Positions 9,623-18,065 of a DNA stretch of 51,882 bases are shown here, piece by piece. This DNA comes from SURF-32 sp964648365. Its GTDB lineage: Bacteria > Planctomycetota > Phycisphaerae > UBA1845. The stretch spans positions 1 through 51,882 of the forward strand of contig CAZYLK010000021.1 of assembly GCA_964648365.1 (NCBI GenBank). Reading direction: 5' to 3'. Every line of letters begins with the position of its first letter. The stretch's first letter is position 1. A program made the translations under genes and the position numbers. The notes under the pieces were generated by a model. It worked only from the letters and a program-made list of their open reading frames with translations, ran no database searches and was not told the DNA's origin.

Positions 9623-11029
9623 TCAGCAGCCGTCTGCCAGATCGCACACCGTCACCTCGTGCGAGCCGGGGTCGAGCTTCTTCCACTTTGTTTTGGCCTT
9701 ACCATTCCCGCTGGTGGTCTTGACGACGTCGTCGCCCGCATCCACGCGGAACGTGACTTCGGTGTTCGGGTCCGCCTTCGTGAGCTTGCCCTTGACCTTC
9801 TCTCCGCCTTTCTTGCAGACCGCTTTGAGCTTGGCCTTCGTCCCGCAGGATTCGCCGCCGCCTCCGGCGTAGACCGCCGACGCGGTGCGATCCCGCCCGG
9901 CGTCCATCTGGACGACCACGGTCAGGTTCTCTGTCGCCGGCTCGCCGTCGACGTCCCAACGAACGAACGGTTCCCCCTCAGGCGAGACCGGAAACGCCCG
10001 CAAGCTGACCTCGTCCCCCTCGAACACGTCATTGAGGTCGAACGGGGTCACGCGGAACCCCGTACCGGGATCGACGCGGGCGCCGGGCGCGTTGGAACGA
10101 ACGGCGAGGATCCGCGCAATCGCCTCGTGATAGATGGCGGTCGCGACCCGATCGTCGCCCGAGTTCATGATGACCAGAAGTTCGCGGCTGTCGGTCTCGA
10201 CGCGCCCGTCGAGCTTCCAGTGCACGAACTGATCTCCCTCGGGCGAAAACCGATCCGCCGTCAGGAGAACGCGGTCGCCTTCGGTCAGCCCGTCCAGCGA
10301 AAAAGGCGTCTCGCGGAACTGCGGCTCGTCATCGACCTGTACCAGCGAACCGGGAACGTCGGACTCGACGTCGAGCGAGCGCGTCACGTCCCCCTGCTCA
10401 AGCACGACGCGAATGGCGAAGTCGCCTTTCGCGCCGCCGCAGACTTGGGGCTCCACGCGGCACCAGTCGTACCAACCGGGGAATGGAAAGGGGGGCAGCG
10501 CGTATAGACCATTCCGTCTTGCGCGGCATCCGTCGATGTCGCGCACGATGCTTGGCGAACCATTGCGGATGTCAGTGCGATTCGCATACTCAACCGAGAC
10601 CACGACAGTCTCGCCCGACTCGACCGGAACGTTGATGGGAATCTGGTTGTTCTCGTCGACGAATCGGAACTCGTTCAGGAAGAACGGCGTCAACTGCGGC
10701 GCCTCAAGCTGTAGCAGGGTCTCGCCCGGTTCGGGGAAGGCACCCGACTTGCGGACCCAGATGTTCCGTTCGATCGTCGGCTCCGCCCGGTTATCGTTCG
10801 ACCACCACAGAACCTGGATCGCCACGATCGCACCGTCCTGCGGCGCGGTGAGCCATACGGCCGCCTCCTCTCCCGGCACGAAGTCGCCGATGATGCAGCC
10901 GCTCCCGCCGTTCTCGAGGCTGTCGTTGCGAATGACGACCTCGTCGGCCAGGGCACCTAATGTGGTCAGGGTCACGGCCGCGGCGGCAATCAGCCAGCGC
11001 GCAGCCCTCGTCCGATGGATGATCTGCAT
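9623..11029 (-). CDS. secreted beta-repeat protein with a four-cysteine C-terminal module
   Basis: An exported protein of 468 residues starting at ATG 11029 (GGAG upstream); its signal peptide RAARWLIAAAAVTLTTLGALA precedes ADE. Residues about 30-215 form an unrecognised domain (EEAAVWLTAPQDGAIVAIQV...). It is followed by two tandem repeats of about 85 residues, each with a EGDxVxLxAxxxSPEGxxFVxW core, resembling bacterial surface beta repeats of the InlB/'divergent B-repeat' kind. The last 74 residues (9623-9847) are a separate module with four cysteines ending in VCDLADGC at the stop codon; a module of the same length ends the WD40 protein at 41917-44079. Probably cell-surface or extracellular; substrate unknown. 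Promoter 11116-11144 and terminator 9580-9621 suggest a single-gene unit. Confidence 0.85.
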   Translation of the reverse strand: MQIIHRTRAARWLIAAAAVTLTTLGALADEVVIRNDSLENGGSGCIIGDFVPGEEAAVWLTAPQDGAIVAIQVLWWSNDNRAEPTIERNIWVRKSGAFPEPGETLLQLEAPQLTPFFLNEFRFVDENNQIPINVPVESGETVVVSVEYANRTDIRNGSPSIVRDIDGCRARRNGLYALPPFPFPGWYDWCRVEPQVCGGAKGDFAIRVVLEQGDVTRSLDVESDVPGSLVQVDDEPQFRETPFSLDGLTEGDRVLLTADRFSPEGDQFVHWKLDGRVETDSRELLVIMNSGDDRVATAIYHEAIARILAVRSNAPGARVDPGTGFRVTPFDLNDVFEGDEVSLRAFPVSPEGEPFVRWDVDGEPATENLTVVVQMDAGRDRTASAVYAGGGGESCGTKAKLKAVCKKGGEKVKGKLTKADPNTEVTFRVDAGDDVVKTTSGNGKAKTKWKKLDPGSHEVTVCDLADGC

Positions 11030-11115
11030 GGTATGACTCCGGTGACGGTGGGCGTCGCCCGTGCCGCGGCCGACATCCGACCGCGTTCCCCTGGGCAACC
11101 GCACATGTCCGTACA

Positions 11116-11144
11116 ATTATCGCCCCGCCAATGCCGGTGTTCAA
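11116..11144 (-). promoter_or_regulatory. sigma70-type promoter for the secreted beta-repeat gene
   Basis: On the minus strand TTGAAC (11144-11139), a 17-bp spacer and GATAAT (11121-11116) point at the gene starting at 11029. The predicted leader is about 80 nt. The rest of the 11030-11334 spacer holds no gene I can support. Confidence 0.55.
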
Positions 11145-11334
11145 CCGCTGAACTGCTTTTCAGGCCCGTCAGTGCCCCTCAGACGGTGCGACCGCATCGA
11201 CGACAAGCCTCTCCGCTTGCCGCGATTGCCTCCAACGTGCCCCGCAGCACTGAAAACGCGGGATGCAGCCGCCGGCCCGTGGAGTCGGGCAGGTTGAAGG
11301 GCGTGGAGCCGTGTCTTGACCCGATAAGTCAGGC

Positions 11335-13803
11335 ATGAGCGCCATTGACATTGAAACCATTCAGCGAGCCGCCCGCCTGGCCGCGCGCTGCGGCGACGCC
11401 TACCTGTACGCCCGTCTGCTTCCCGTAGCCGTCACGAACGAGACTGCGGTCGCGGAGTGGGCGCTGGGCTACCTTCGGGCGCTGAGCCAGCTCGGGTTGG
11501 GTTCGCTCGCCGGGCGGGTCGCTGACAACTTCGGCCAGGAATTGCGCGCGCTGCCCGAATTCGGGGAACTGGCGTCGCGACTCTCCGCGGGCGAACCGGG
11601 ACACGTCGCCTGGAAATCGCGTGCCCGTCGGTTCTCGGCGAATCTCAGGGCGCTCGCCACACGGGACGCCGACGCCGCCGAACACGTGCGTCACGCCTGG
11701 GACGCCCAGCGTGACACGTTCGAACTGCACCAGTGCCGCGACGGGAACGTGCAGATCCGCCCGGCCGGCCCGGTTTGGCCGCCGCGCTGGCTGCCGGCCC
11801 TGGACGACCACCGCGCCGCCGCCGACCGACGCATCGCCATCCCCCGCACACTCATCCCGCCGCCGATCCTGTTCGACAGCGTGGGGACCGGCTGGGAGGT
11901 GGACTTCGCCTGGAAGCGCACGCATCGCGTGTTCCTGGAGGCCTCTTCGGCGCTGTACATCGTTGAGAACTCGGCCGCCATGTTCGCCGTCGCGCTGCAC
12001 GCGCATGACTGGCGCAAATTGCTCGCGGACCCGCGCGTGTGCGTCTTCGTGGGCGAGGCGGCGGCACGGCAGTTCGCCGACCTTCTGGAGACGGATGCCG
12101 CCTGGCCGGCGCCGGCGCAGCGGTTCATGCTGCGCTGCGATGCCGATCACGCGGACGATACGCTTCAGTCGATCATCGACTCGGTTGCCCGATCGCGAGC
12201 GGCCGAAGCAGCGTCGCGCCGCGCCCAGATCGCCACGCGGCTGGAAGACCGAGACAGCGCCTGGTGGGCGGATCGCTTCGCTGCCGCCACACGAAACGAC
12301 GGTTCCGCCACCGATCAGCCGCTCCGCATCCTGGGCCTGACCAGCATTCACACGACGTTCCTGCAGTACAGCATGAGAGATTGCCTGCGCGCGCTGGAGC
12401 GACTCGGACACCAGACGAAACTGCTCATCGAGCCGGCGCCGCATCAGCACCTTGACCCGACCGCGGCACTCCGCACCCAGGCCGAGTTCGACCCCGACCT
12501 GATTCTCGTCCTCAGCCGGATGCGCGACGAGTGCAGCGCGATCGCGCACCCGTCGATCCCGGCCGTCTGCTGGGATCAGGATGCCCTGCCGTGGGTGTTC
12601 AACCCGTCGCGAAGCCCGACGCTTGCCTGGAATGACTTTCTGATGGGCTTCGCCGCGGTCACCGGACCGCGACGCTTCGGCTGGCCGCAGCACCGCTGCA
12701 TGCCCTGCCCAATGGCGGCCAGCGCCGACACCTACGGCGCCGAAGCGCTGTCGGATGCGGAACTGGCCCCCTACCGCTGCGATATCTCCTACGTCAGCCA
12801 CGCCTCGGCCACGCCGGAAGCGGAAGTCGACTCCGTCGCCGGCTGGCTGCCGGACGATCGGCTGCGCCGCATCTTCCGCACCGCGGTGGACCGGCTGCTG
12901 CCGGACTGGCTACGCGGCGGGGAGTTCCCCGGCCCGATCATGACGGCGGTTCTGGACGCCGCCGCTGCGGACGGCGCGCCGCTGCGCGTCGACGACGCTC
13001 ACAAGGTCGGACAGGCGGTCGGCCGCATCGGCGACCGCGCGTTCCGCCACGTCGCCCTCGACTGGGTCGCCGACTGGGCCGAGCGCACGGGCCGCTCATT
13101 CGCGCTGTGGGGCAACGGCTGGGACCGCCACCCGCACCTCGCCCGCTTCGCCCGCGGCCCCGCCGCCAACGGCCACGAACTCCGCTGCATCTACCAGGGC
13201 ACCCGCATCAACCTCCAACTCATGGCCTACGGCTTCCTCCACCAGCGTGCCCTCGACGGCCTGATGACCGGCGGATTCTTCATGGCGCGGCTGAGCCTGG
13301 CGGACTGGCAGGGCGCAATGCTGCGGGAACTCGTCGCGCTGTTTGATCGCTTTGGCGTGGAGGATGCCGGCAGCCTGCGGGCCGTGACGGATACGGCCTC
13401 ACGCGCGCGGATGATCGAGATTCTCACCCGCTGCGGACGCGACCCGCGGCTGCTCACGTCCGACGATATGGACGTGTTCCGCCAGGGCGCGGAAAGTATC
13501 TACGCAATCGAATCGCTGCCTCGCTTTGATCAGATCACGTTCACGGACGCCGCATCCTTTGCAAACAGCGCCGAGCGCTTCCTGGCCGACGACGGCATCC
13601 GCGCAGCCTGCGCACAGCAGATGCACTCGGCTGTCGTCGAGCAGTATTCGTACGACGCCCGGATGCGACAGATGCTCGGCTTCGTCAAGCGCGGGTTTCA
13701 GCTTCAGGCCGCGGGTGATCCGGCGACCGTCGGCGAGACTACGATCGTCCAGCCGTCGCAACCGTCGCGCGATCGAGTCGGTCTGGCGACGCCGACCGCA
13801 TAG
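11335..13803 (+). CDS. CgeB-like glycosyltransferase with long N-terminal region
   Basis: A cytoplasmic protein of 822 residues. Residues about 330-800 look like a GT-B glycosyltransferase of the CgeB/DUF3880 kind: LRILGLTSIHTTFLQYSMRD opens the first Rossmann-like half, and FALWGNGWDRHPHL followed by INLQLMAYGFLHQRALDGLMTGGF is the typical sugar-nucleotide half. Residues 1-320 are helical and unlike anything I can name. No strong SD is seen before the ATG (AGGC only). Its 3' end overlaps the convergent DUF115 gene by 65 bp. It faces a nonulosonate-type operon, so it may glycosylate the same surface structure. Donor and acceptor are unknown. Confidence 0.75.
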   Translation: MSAIDIETIQRAARLAARCGDAYLYARLLPVAVTNETAVAEWALGYLRALSQLGLGSLAGRVADNFGQELRALPEFGELASRLSAGEPGHVAWKSRARRFSANLRALATRDADAAEHVRHAWDAQRDTFELHQCRDGNVQIRPAGPVWPPRWLPALDDHRAAADRRIAIPRTLIPPPILFDSVGTGWEVDFAWKRTHRVFLEASSALYIVENSAAMFAVALHAHDWRKLLADPRVCVFVGEAAARQFADLLETDAAWPAPAQRFMLRCDADHADDTLQSIIDSVARSRAAEAASRRAQIATRLEDRDSAWWADRFAAATRNDGSATDQPLRILGLTSIHTTFLQYSMRDCLRALERLGHQTKLLIEPAPHQHLDPTAALRTQAEFDPDLILVLSRMRDECSAIAHPSIPAVCWDQDALPWVFNPSRSPTLAWNDFLMGFAAVTGPRRFGWPQHRCMPCPMAASADTYGAEALSDAELAPYRCDISYVSHASATPEAEVDSVAGWLPDDRLRRIFRTAVDRLLPDWLRGGEFPGPIMTAVLDAAAADGAPLRVDDAHKVGQAVGRIGDRAFRHVALDWVADWAERTGRSFALWGNGWDRHPHLARFARGPAANGHELRCIYQGTRINLQLMAYGFLHQRALDGLMTGGFFMARLSLADWQGAMLRELVALFDRFGVEDAGSLRAVTDTASRARMIEILTRCGRDPRLLTSDDMDVFRQGAESIYAIESLPRFDQITFTDAASFANSAERFLADDGIRAACAQQMHSAVVEQYSYDARMRQMLGFVKRGFQLQAAGDPATVGETTIVQPSQPSRDRVGLATPTA

Positions 13804-14731
13804 TCCGTACAGCGCCGGCCTCGACGTCGCCACCCTCCGAGGCCTTCACCAGCGATTCGTAACGCACACGAGGATACACATCGAGGAAGCCCCCGTCCGT
13901 CGCGTTCATGATGCGGACGCCGCGCTGCTGCGCGAGCTGGCGCAGCCGCTCGTGCCCGTGGAAGATGCGGACCGTCCCCTCGGCCACCGTAACGTATGGA
14001 TCGAGCCCCTGAAACTCGATCGCCTCCACCTCGGCATGGTCGGACACGCTGGGACCGGCATAGAAGTGGCGGCATTCCGCCTTCGGCGACGCCAGCCAGT
14101 CGTGGTCCATGCCGAGCAGGTAGATCGGGTCGCACCCGGCATACATCGCGGCCAGAATGTTGAGCAACGCCACCGACTGCATACCAGGAAGCGGCCGATC
14201 GAGCCGGCATTCCACCGACGCGAACAACTCCGGGTTCCCGCGTAACAGGCAGGGGTAAATGCGGTCGAGTGGCAACAAACCGCGGCTGCGAATCACGTCC
14301 AGGCCGCGAAGGTTGACGAAGAAGAGACTCCGCGTGACGCGCTGCCGCAGTTCCGCGAAAAACGCATCCATCGCCGGCGATCCGTCCGTGTAGAGCGGAT
14401 CGATTATGGAATAGACGGTCGGCTCCCAGGCGGCGGCTGATCCCCCCCCCACGGCGCTCATAGCGGGATGCCGCCAGAAGGCATTGGCGACGAATGTGAT
14501 CTCATCGGCCAGTGGCGCGAGGTTCTGCCGGGCCAGCGATGAGCCGTTTCCGAGAACGAAGGCCCGACGGCCGGCGAAGCGATCCCGCAGTTCCGCGTTG
14601 CGGGCAATCGCGCCGCGCCATCCCCGGGGATTGTCGTAACCCGTCAGGTGAAACCAGCGCGACGCCGCATCCAGACCGCGCGCCGCGCGCCAGAGGCCCC
14701 GCGCCACGCAGCGCATCGCCGGCTCAAACAT
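13739..14731 (-). CDS. DUF115 / MAF-like protein of a glycan operon
   Basis: 330 residues. The central part, RRAFVLGNGSSLARQNLAPL followed by DEITFVANAFW, is the nucleotide-binding start of the DUF115 (MAF_flag10) fold, and YLLGMDHDW is a conserved later segment. Family members include flagellin motility accessory factors that transfer nonulosonic acids to proteins, and 6-hydroxymethylpterin kinases. The start chosen is ATG 14731, which overlaps the end of neuB by 8 bp and has GGAG upstream; the frame is open further upstream to 14785. As the last gene of the operon after synthesis genes, a role in attaching the sugar is likely but inferred. A run of nine G (complement of 14442-14450) encodes Gly-Gly-Gly near residue 95. 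Confidence 0.78.
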   Translation of the reverse strand: MFEPAMRCVARGLWRAARGLDAASRWFHLTGYDNPRGWRGAIARNAELRDRFAGRRAFVLGNGSSLARQNLAPLADEITFVANAFWRHPAMSAVGGGSAAAWEPTVYSIIDPLYTDGSPAMDAFFAELRQRVTRSLFFVNLRGLDVIRSRGLLPLDRIYPCLLRGNPELFASVECRLDRPLPGMQSVALLNILAAMYAGCDPIYLLGMDHDWLASPKAECRHFYAGPSVSDHAEVEAIEFQGLDPYVTVAEGTVRIFHGHERLRQLAQQRGVRIMNATDGGFLDVYPRVRYESLVKASEGGDVEAGAVRTMRSASPDRLDRATVATAGRS

Positions 14732-15599
14732 AGACCGGCTCCACGGCACCGCGCAGCTTCTCGCGGACGGGTATCTCGGACGCATACATGCGCTTGATCC
14801 CGTCTCCCAGCGCGTCTTCCACGGATCTGACGTACCGCGCCAGCTTGATCATCCCCTGCGGCTCGACCGAGCACATCTGATCGGTGCCCCACATCGTCCG
14901 GTCGAGCGTCACGTGGCGTTCTACGATCTGCGCTCCGAGCGCCACGGCCGCAACCGTACTCGTCAGGCCGAACTCGTGCCCGCTGTAGCCGACGACGCAG
15001 CCGTACCGGTCACGGAACGACTGGATCACACGCAGATTAAGTTCCGCCGGCGCCGCCGGGTAGCTGGAATTGCAGTGCATCAGGGCGAAATTGTCGCCGT
15101 AACCTCGCAGTAGTTCGACGGCGTGGTCCACCTCCTCCTGCGTGCTCATACCCGTCGAGAGCAGCACGGGAATGCCGCGGCGACAGACGTAGTGCAGCAG
15201 ATCGTCGTTCGTGAGGTGGGCCGAGGGGACTTTCAGGAATCGCACGCCCTGGTCGAGCATGAAGTCCACCGAGCCCTCATCCCAGACCGACGCCGTCGCC
15301 TCGATGCGCCCCCAGCAGTGATTCCAGATCGACGTGTACTGGTCACGATTGAGTTCGATTCGCCTGCGGTAATCCAGGTAGGTCATGCGACCCCACGGTG
15401 TGTCGCGCAGGACGTTTCGCTGAGCCTCGGGCACGCAGCGGTCCGGGTCACGCTTCTGAAACTTGACACAGTCCCAGTCACAGGCGCAGGCGAAGTCGAT
15501 CAGGCGGCGGGCAATGTCCACGTCGCCGTTGTGGTTGATCCCGATCTCGGCGATCAGGTACGTGCGCCTCAGCTTGTCAAATCGAATCGGTTGTATCAT
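14724..15599 (-). CDS. neuB: NeuB-like sialic/nonulosonic acid synthase lacking the SAF domain
   Basis: 291 residues matching the TIM-barrel part of N-acetylneuraminate synthase, which condenses phosphoenolpyruvate with an amino-hexose (or its 6-phosphate). Family signatures are clear: YLIAEIGINHNGDVDIARRL at the N-terminus, VKFQKRDPD, LKVPSAHLTNDDLL, PVLLSTGMST, LMHCNSSYPA, VGYSGHEFGL and VERHVTLDRTMWGTDQMCSV. Family members usually have about 340-350 residues with a C-terminal antifreeze-like (SAF) domain that closes over the neighbouring active site; here the protein stops after the barrel. It lies 22 bp after the radical SAM gene and overlaps the next gene by 8 bp. The exact sugar (Neu, Leg, Pse or another) cannot be told. 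Confidence 0.88.
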   Translation of the reverse strand: MIQPIRFDKLRRTYLIAEIGINHNGDVDIARRLIDFACACDWDCVKFQKRDPDRCVPEAQRNVLRDTPWGRMTYLDYRRRIELNRDQYTSIWNHCWGRIEATASVWDEGSVDFMLDQGVRFLKVPSAHLTNDDLLHYVCRRGIPVLLSTGMSTQEEVDHAVELLRGYGDNFALMHCNSSYPAAPAELNLRVIQSFRDRYGCVVGYSGHEFGLTSTVAAVALGAQIVERHVTLDRTMWGTDQMCSVEPQGMIKLARYVRSVEDALGDGIKRMYASEIPVREKLRGAVEPVYV

Positions 15600-15621
15600 G
15601 GCTGCGCCGATCGCCCGTCAC

Positions 15622-16710
15622 TCAGGTGTTGTAGGACTTCCCGCCCAGCTTCCAGGCGTGGAAGAACGTGTCGAATACCTTGACGTTCGCCCCGGCGCCC
15701 GCCTCGTCGAGGGCGTGAACCGCCTGGCGAATCTCGTCGAACCCGGTCAGCACGCGGCGCCGCTCCAGCACGCGGAGGGCACGCAGGACGGGGCTTTCGT
15801 TCCATACTTCCTTCATGGTTTGCCGGTTGAGATCGCCCACCACGACGAACTCGTTGAAATCGAAGAAGCTGGAGACGACGCGGCCGTTCCAGTTGATATC
15901 GATGTACTTGTAGAGATACGTGTGGTCGGGAACCTGATCGAGCGACTGGCGGGCGCGAAACTGCCCGATCAACTGCTTCCGCGCCGGATCGGTGATCATG
16001 TCCGACACGACGCGGTCGAAGTCGGTGCGGCCGACCCCGACGGAATCCGCCCCGGCCTCGAAGGCGTGCTCCATGAACGCCTCGATGTGCGCCGCCGTCT
16101 CGTCGAGGATCGTGGTCGACAGGTGGATGAAGGGATACGGCCCCTCGCCGCGAATGCGCGACAGGGTGCGCACGTTGTCGAACAGTTGATCGTAGTCGCC
16201 GTGGAGTCGCTGTGACTCGTATCCGGCCTTGTCGACGCCCTGGAAGGAAATCTGCACGACGTCCAGTTCCGATTCGACGAAGCACGTACTGGCTTCCTCG
16301 TCGATGCGGGTCGCGTTGGTCGTGAAGTACAGGCCGTTGGTCTGCTTGATCTTCCGGATGAAGTCCAGCGCCCGCGGGTGCAGCAGCGGCTCGCCGTAGC
16401 CGTTGACCTTCAGGAACGTGCCGTGGCGGGCGAACTCGTCCATCATCTTCGCCAGCAGGCCCTCGTCGAGGTAGCCCAGCTTACGCGTCATGACCTGGCG
16501 GGCGCAGAAGATGCAGTCCAGGTTGCAGCGGTTGGTGAACTCGAGGCTGCACACGAACGGAAAGTCCGGCCGGTGTGCCTCATCGACAGAGGCGTGATAG
16601 GCCGGATTGCGATAGTACTCGAACAGATTGTTGCGCCGCGTCGACGCGGGATTCTTGAAATTGTTAAGATCGGGCGTGTATCGGACCCGCTCCCCATGGG
16701 CGACGGTCAT
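15622..16710 (-). CDS. radical SAM enzyme with a cysteine-free SPASM-like tail
   Basis: A 362-residue radical SAM protein. The [4Fe-4S]-SAM motif is CNLDCIFC (Cys62, Cys66, Cys69), preceded by SLEFTNR and followed by KVNGYGEPLLHP, the usual GGEP-type segment. After the barrel comes YIDINWNGRVVSSFFDFNEF then VVGDLNRQTMKEVWNESP, which has the layout of a SPASM-type C-terminal region but no cysteine at the positions that normally bind the auxiliary cluster. The gene overlaps the upstream fusion gene by 4 bp (ATGA) with GGAG before its start, so it is translationally coupled to it. Placed between activation and synthase genes of a nonulosonate-type operon, it may modify the sugar or its precursor; the reaction is unknown. 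Confidence 0.85.
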   Translation of the reverse strand: MTVAHGERVRYTPDLNNFKNPASTRRNNLFEYYRNPAYHASVDEAHRPDFPFVCSLEFTNRCNLDCIFCARQVMTRKLGYLDEGLLAKMMDEFARHGTFLKVNGYGEPLLHPRALDFIRKIKQTNGLYFTTNATRIDEEASTCFVESELDVVQISFQGVDKAGYESQRLHGDYDQLFDNVRTLSRIRGEGPYPFIHLSTTILDETAAHIEAFMEHAFEAGADSVGVGRTDFDRVVSDMITDPARKQLIGQFRARQSLDQVPDHTYLYKYIDINWNGRVVSSFFDFNEFVVVGDLNRQTMKEVWNESPVLRALRVLERRRVLTGFDEIRQAVHALDEAGAGANVKVFDTFFHAWKLGGKSYNT

Positions 16711-18065
16711 GATGTGGCTCCATTGTAACCGGTCAGCAGCACGCGGCAGTAGGCGCCGGTTTGACCGAACGAATCGCGGCGGCTCGTCACGCGATAGGTC
16801 GCGTCGCCGAACCGAGGCGCGAGCATCTCATGCAGGGTCTGCAGCCGCGGCTCGTTGAGGTGGAACGGATTCACGTGGCTGGGCCCGTCCGCACCTAGCG
16901 GGCAGGTAAAGTAAGCGTCGCCGCCGGAACGCAGCGCGGCCAGCACGATCTCGATAAACCGCGGAAGATCAGCAGGCGGCACATGCTCGTACGTTTCGAT
17001 GCAGATGAGCTTGTCGGCCCATCCCTGCCGGGACCGCTTTAGCGACTCCAGATGCTGGAACTCGAGGTTCGCGGCGACATAATGCCGTCGCGCCTCCGCC
17101 AGGTACGCCTCGGTCACGTCCACGCCAACCACGCGGGCGGCCCGCCGGGCCAGCAGAAAGGCGCCGTAGCCGACACCGGTCGAGGCGTCGAGAACCGAGT
17201 CCCCCCCCCCGATCCGCAGATCCTCCATCGCCTGGACGTACCGGCCAAAGTGATTCGCCAGCAGCACCGTGTGCTCCGCAACCGGCGGCGTGATGAGTTG
17301 CTCGACGGCCAGCGTCTCGCGCCGCAAGAGGTCGTCACCGCCGCGCCTGCGGGCCAGCCGCGCTGCGCGCTCGAAGTCCTCCGGAGTGTCGATGTCCACC
17401 GACGACATCACGTCGCGCTGAACGCAGCGCCGTACGCCGGGCGGATACCAGGAGCCGTGCCGCAGGTACTCGTCGGCGCGGAACACGTAGAAGGCCCCGT
17501 TTTCCACGGCGAACTCGTCAGCGCAGTCCTGCGTATTCGGCCGCTTGCCGCCGCGCGAGAACTGCGGCGTGTCGCCACGCCATACGAAAGGTCCAACCGG
17601 AGCCACGGAGACCACCGCCGGGCACTCATCCTGCTCGATCAGCCGGGCGATCGCGTCAAACTCCGCCGCGTCGCGAAACGGCGACGTCGGATTCAGGAGC
17701 CAGATCACCGCGTCGTGAAGCTGCCACGCTTCTATGATCGCGCGAACCGTCTCGTTGACGTCTGATTCCACCGTCGCCAGATGCCTCGAGCGAAGATGGC
17801 GCTCGCAGTCCGAGGGCGGGCGATAGTCGTCGAAATCCGTCGAAACGATGATGCGCGAGAACCGGGCGCGCGGAATCGTCCGCAGCGTGTAGTCGACGAG
17901 CGAGAGTCCGTCGGCGAACGGACGCCAGTTCTTGTCGGGACATCGCGAGGAATGTCGCTTGGCGGGCACGATCGCCACGTGCGTCAGCGTTCCATCGGCG
18001 CGCGCCGCCCCGGACCGAGCGGTCGCGGCCGGCCGCGGGCTTGTGCTGGTCAGGGTCGCATTCAC
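16707..18065 (-). CDS. CMP-sugar cytidylyltransferase fused to a SAM methyltransferase
   Basis: A 452-residue two-domain protein. Residues about 28-250 are a NeuA/KdsB-like cytidylyltransferase: VAIVPAKRHSSRCPDKNWRPF at the nucleotide site, then LLNPTSPFRDA and the late SSVDIDTPEDFERA. Residues about 265-450 are a class I methyltransferase with the SAM-binding loop VLDASTGVGYGAFLLA and an acidic VGVDVTEAYL. The chosen GTG start (18065) makes a GTGA overlap with the stop of the phosphatase gene; an in-frame ATG at 18110 would overlap it by 49 bp. The fusion suggests that the CMP-activated sugar, or the same glycan, is also methylated. A run of ten G (complement of 17201-17210) encodes Gly-Gly-Gly at the start of the methyltransferase. 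Confidence 0.85.
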   Translation of the reverse strand: MNATLTSTSPRPAATARSGAARADGTLTHVAIVPAKRHSSRCPDKNWRPFADGLSLVDYTLRTIPRARFSRIIVSTDFDDYRPPSDCERHLRSRHLATVESDVNETVRAIIEAWQLHDAVIWLLNPTSPFRDAAEFDAIARLIEQDECPAVVSVAPVGPFVWRGDTPQFSRGGKRPNTQDCADEFAVENGAFYVFRADEYLRHGSWYPPGVRRCVQRDVMSSVDIDTPEDFERAARLARRRGGDDLLRRETLAVEQLITPPVAEHTVLLANHFGRYVQAMEDLRIGGGDSVLDASTGVGYGAFLLARRAARVVGVDVTEAYLAEARRHYVAANLEFQHLESLKRSRQGWADKLICIETYEHVPPADLPRFIEIVLAALRSGGDAYFTCPLGADGPSHVNPFHLNEPRLQTLHEMLAPRFGDATYRVTSRRDSFGQTGAYCRVLLTGYNGATS

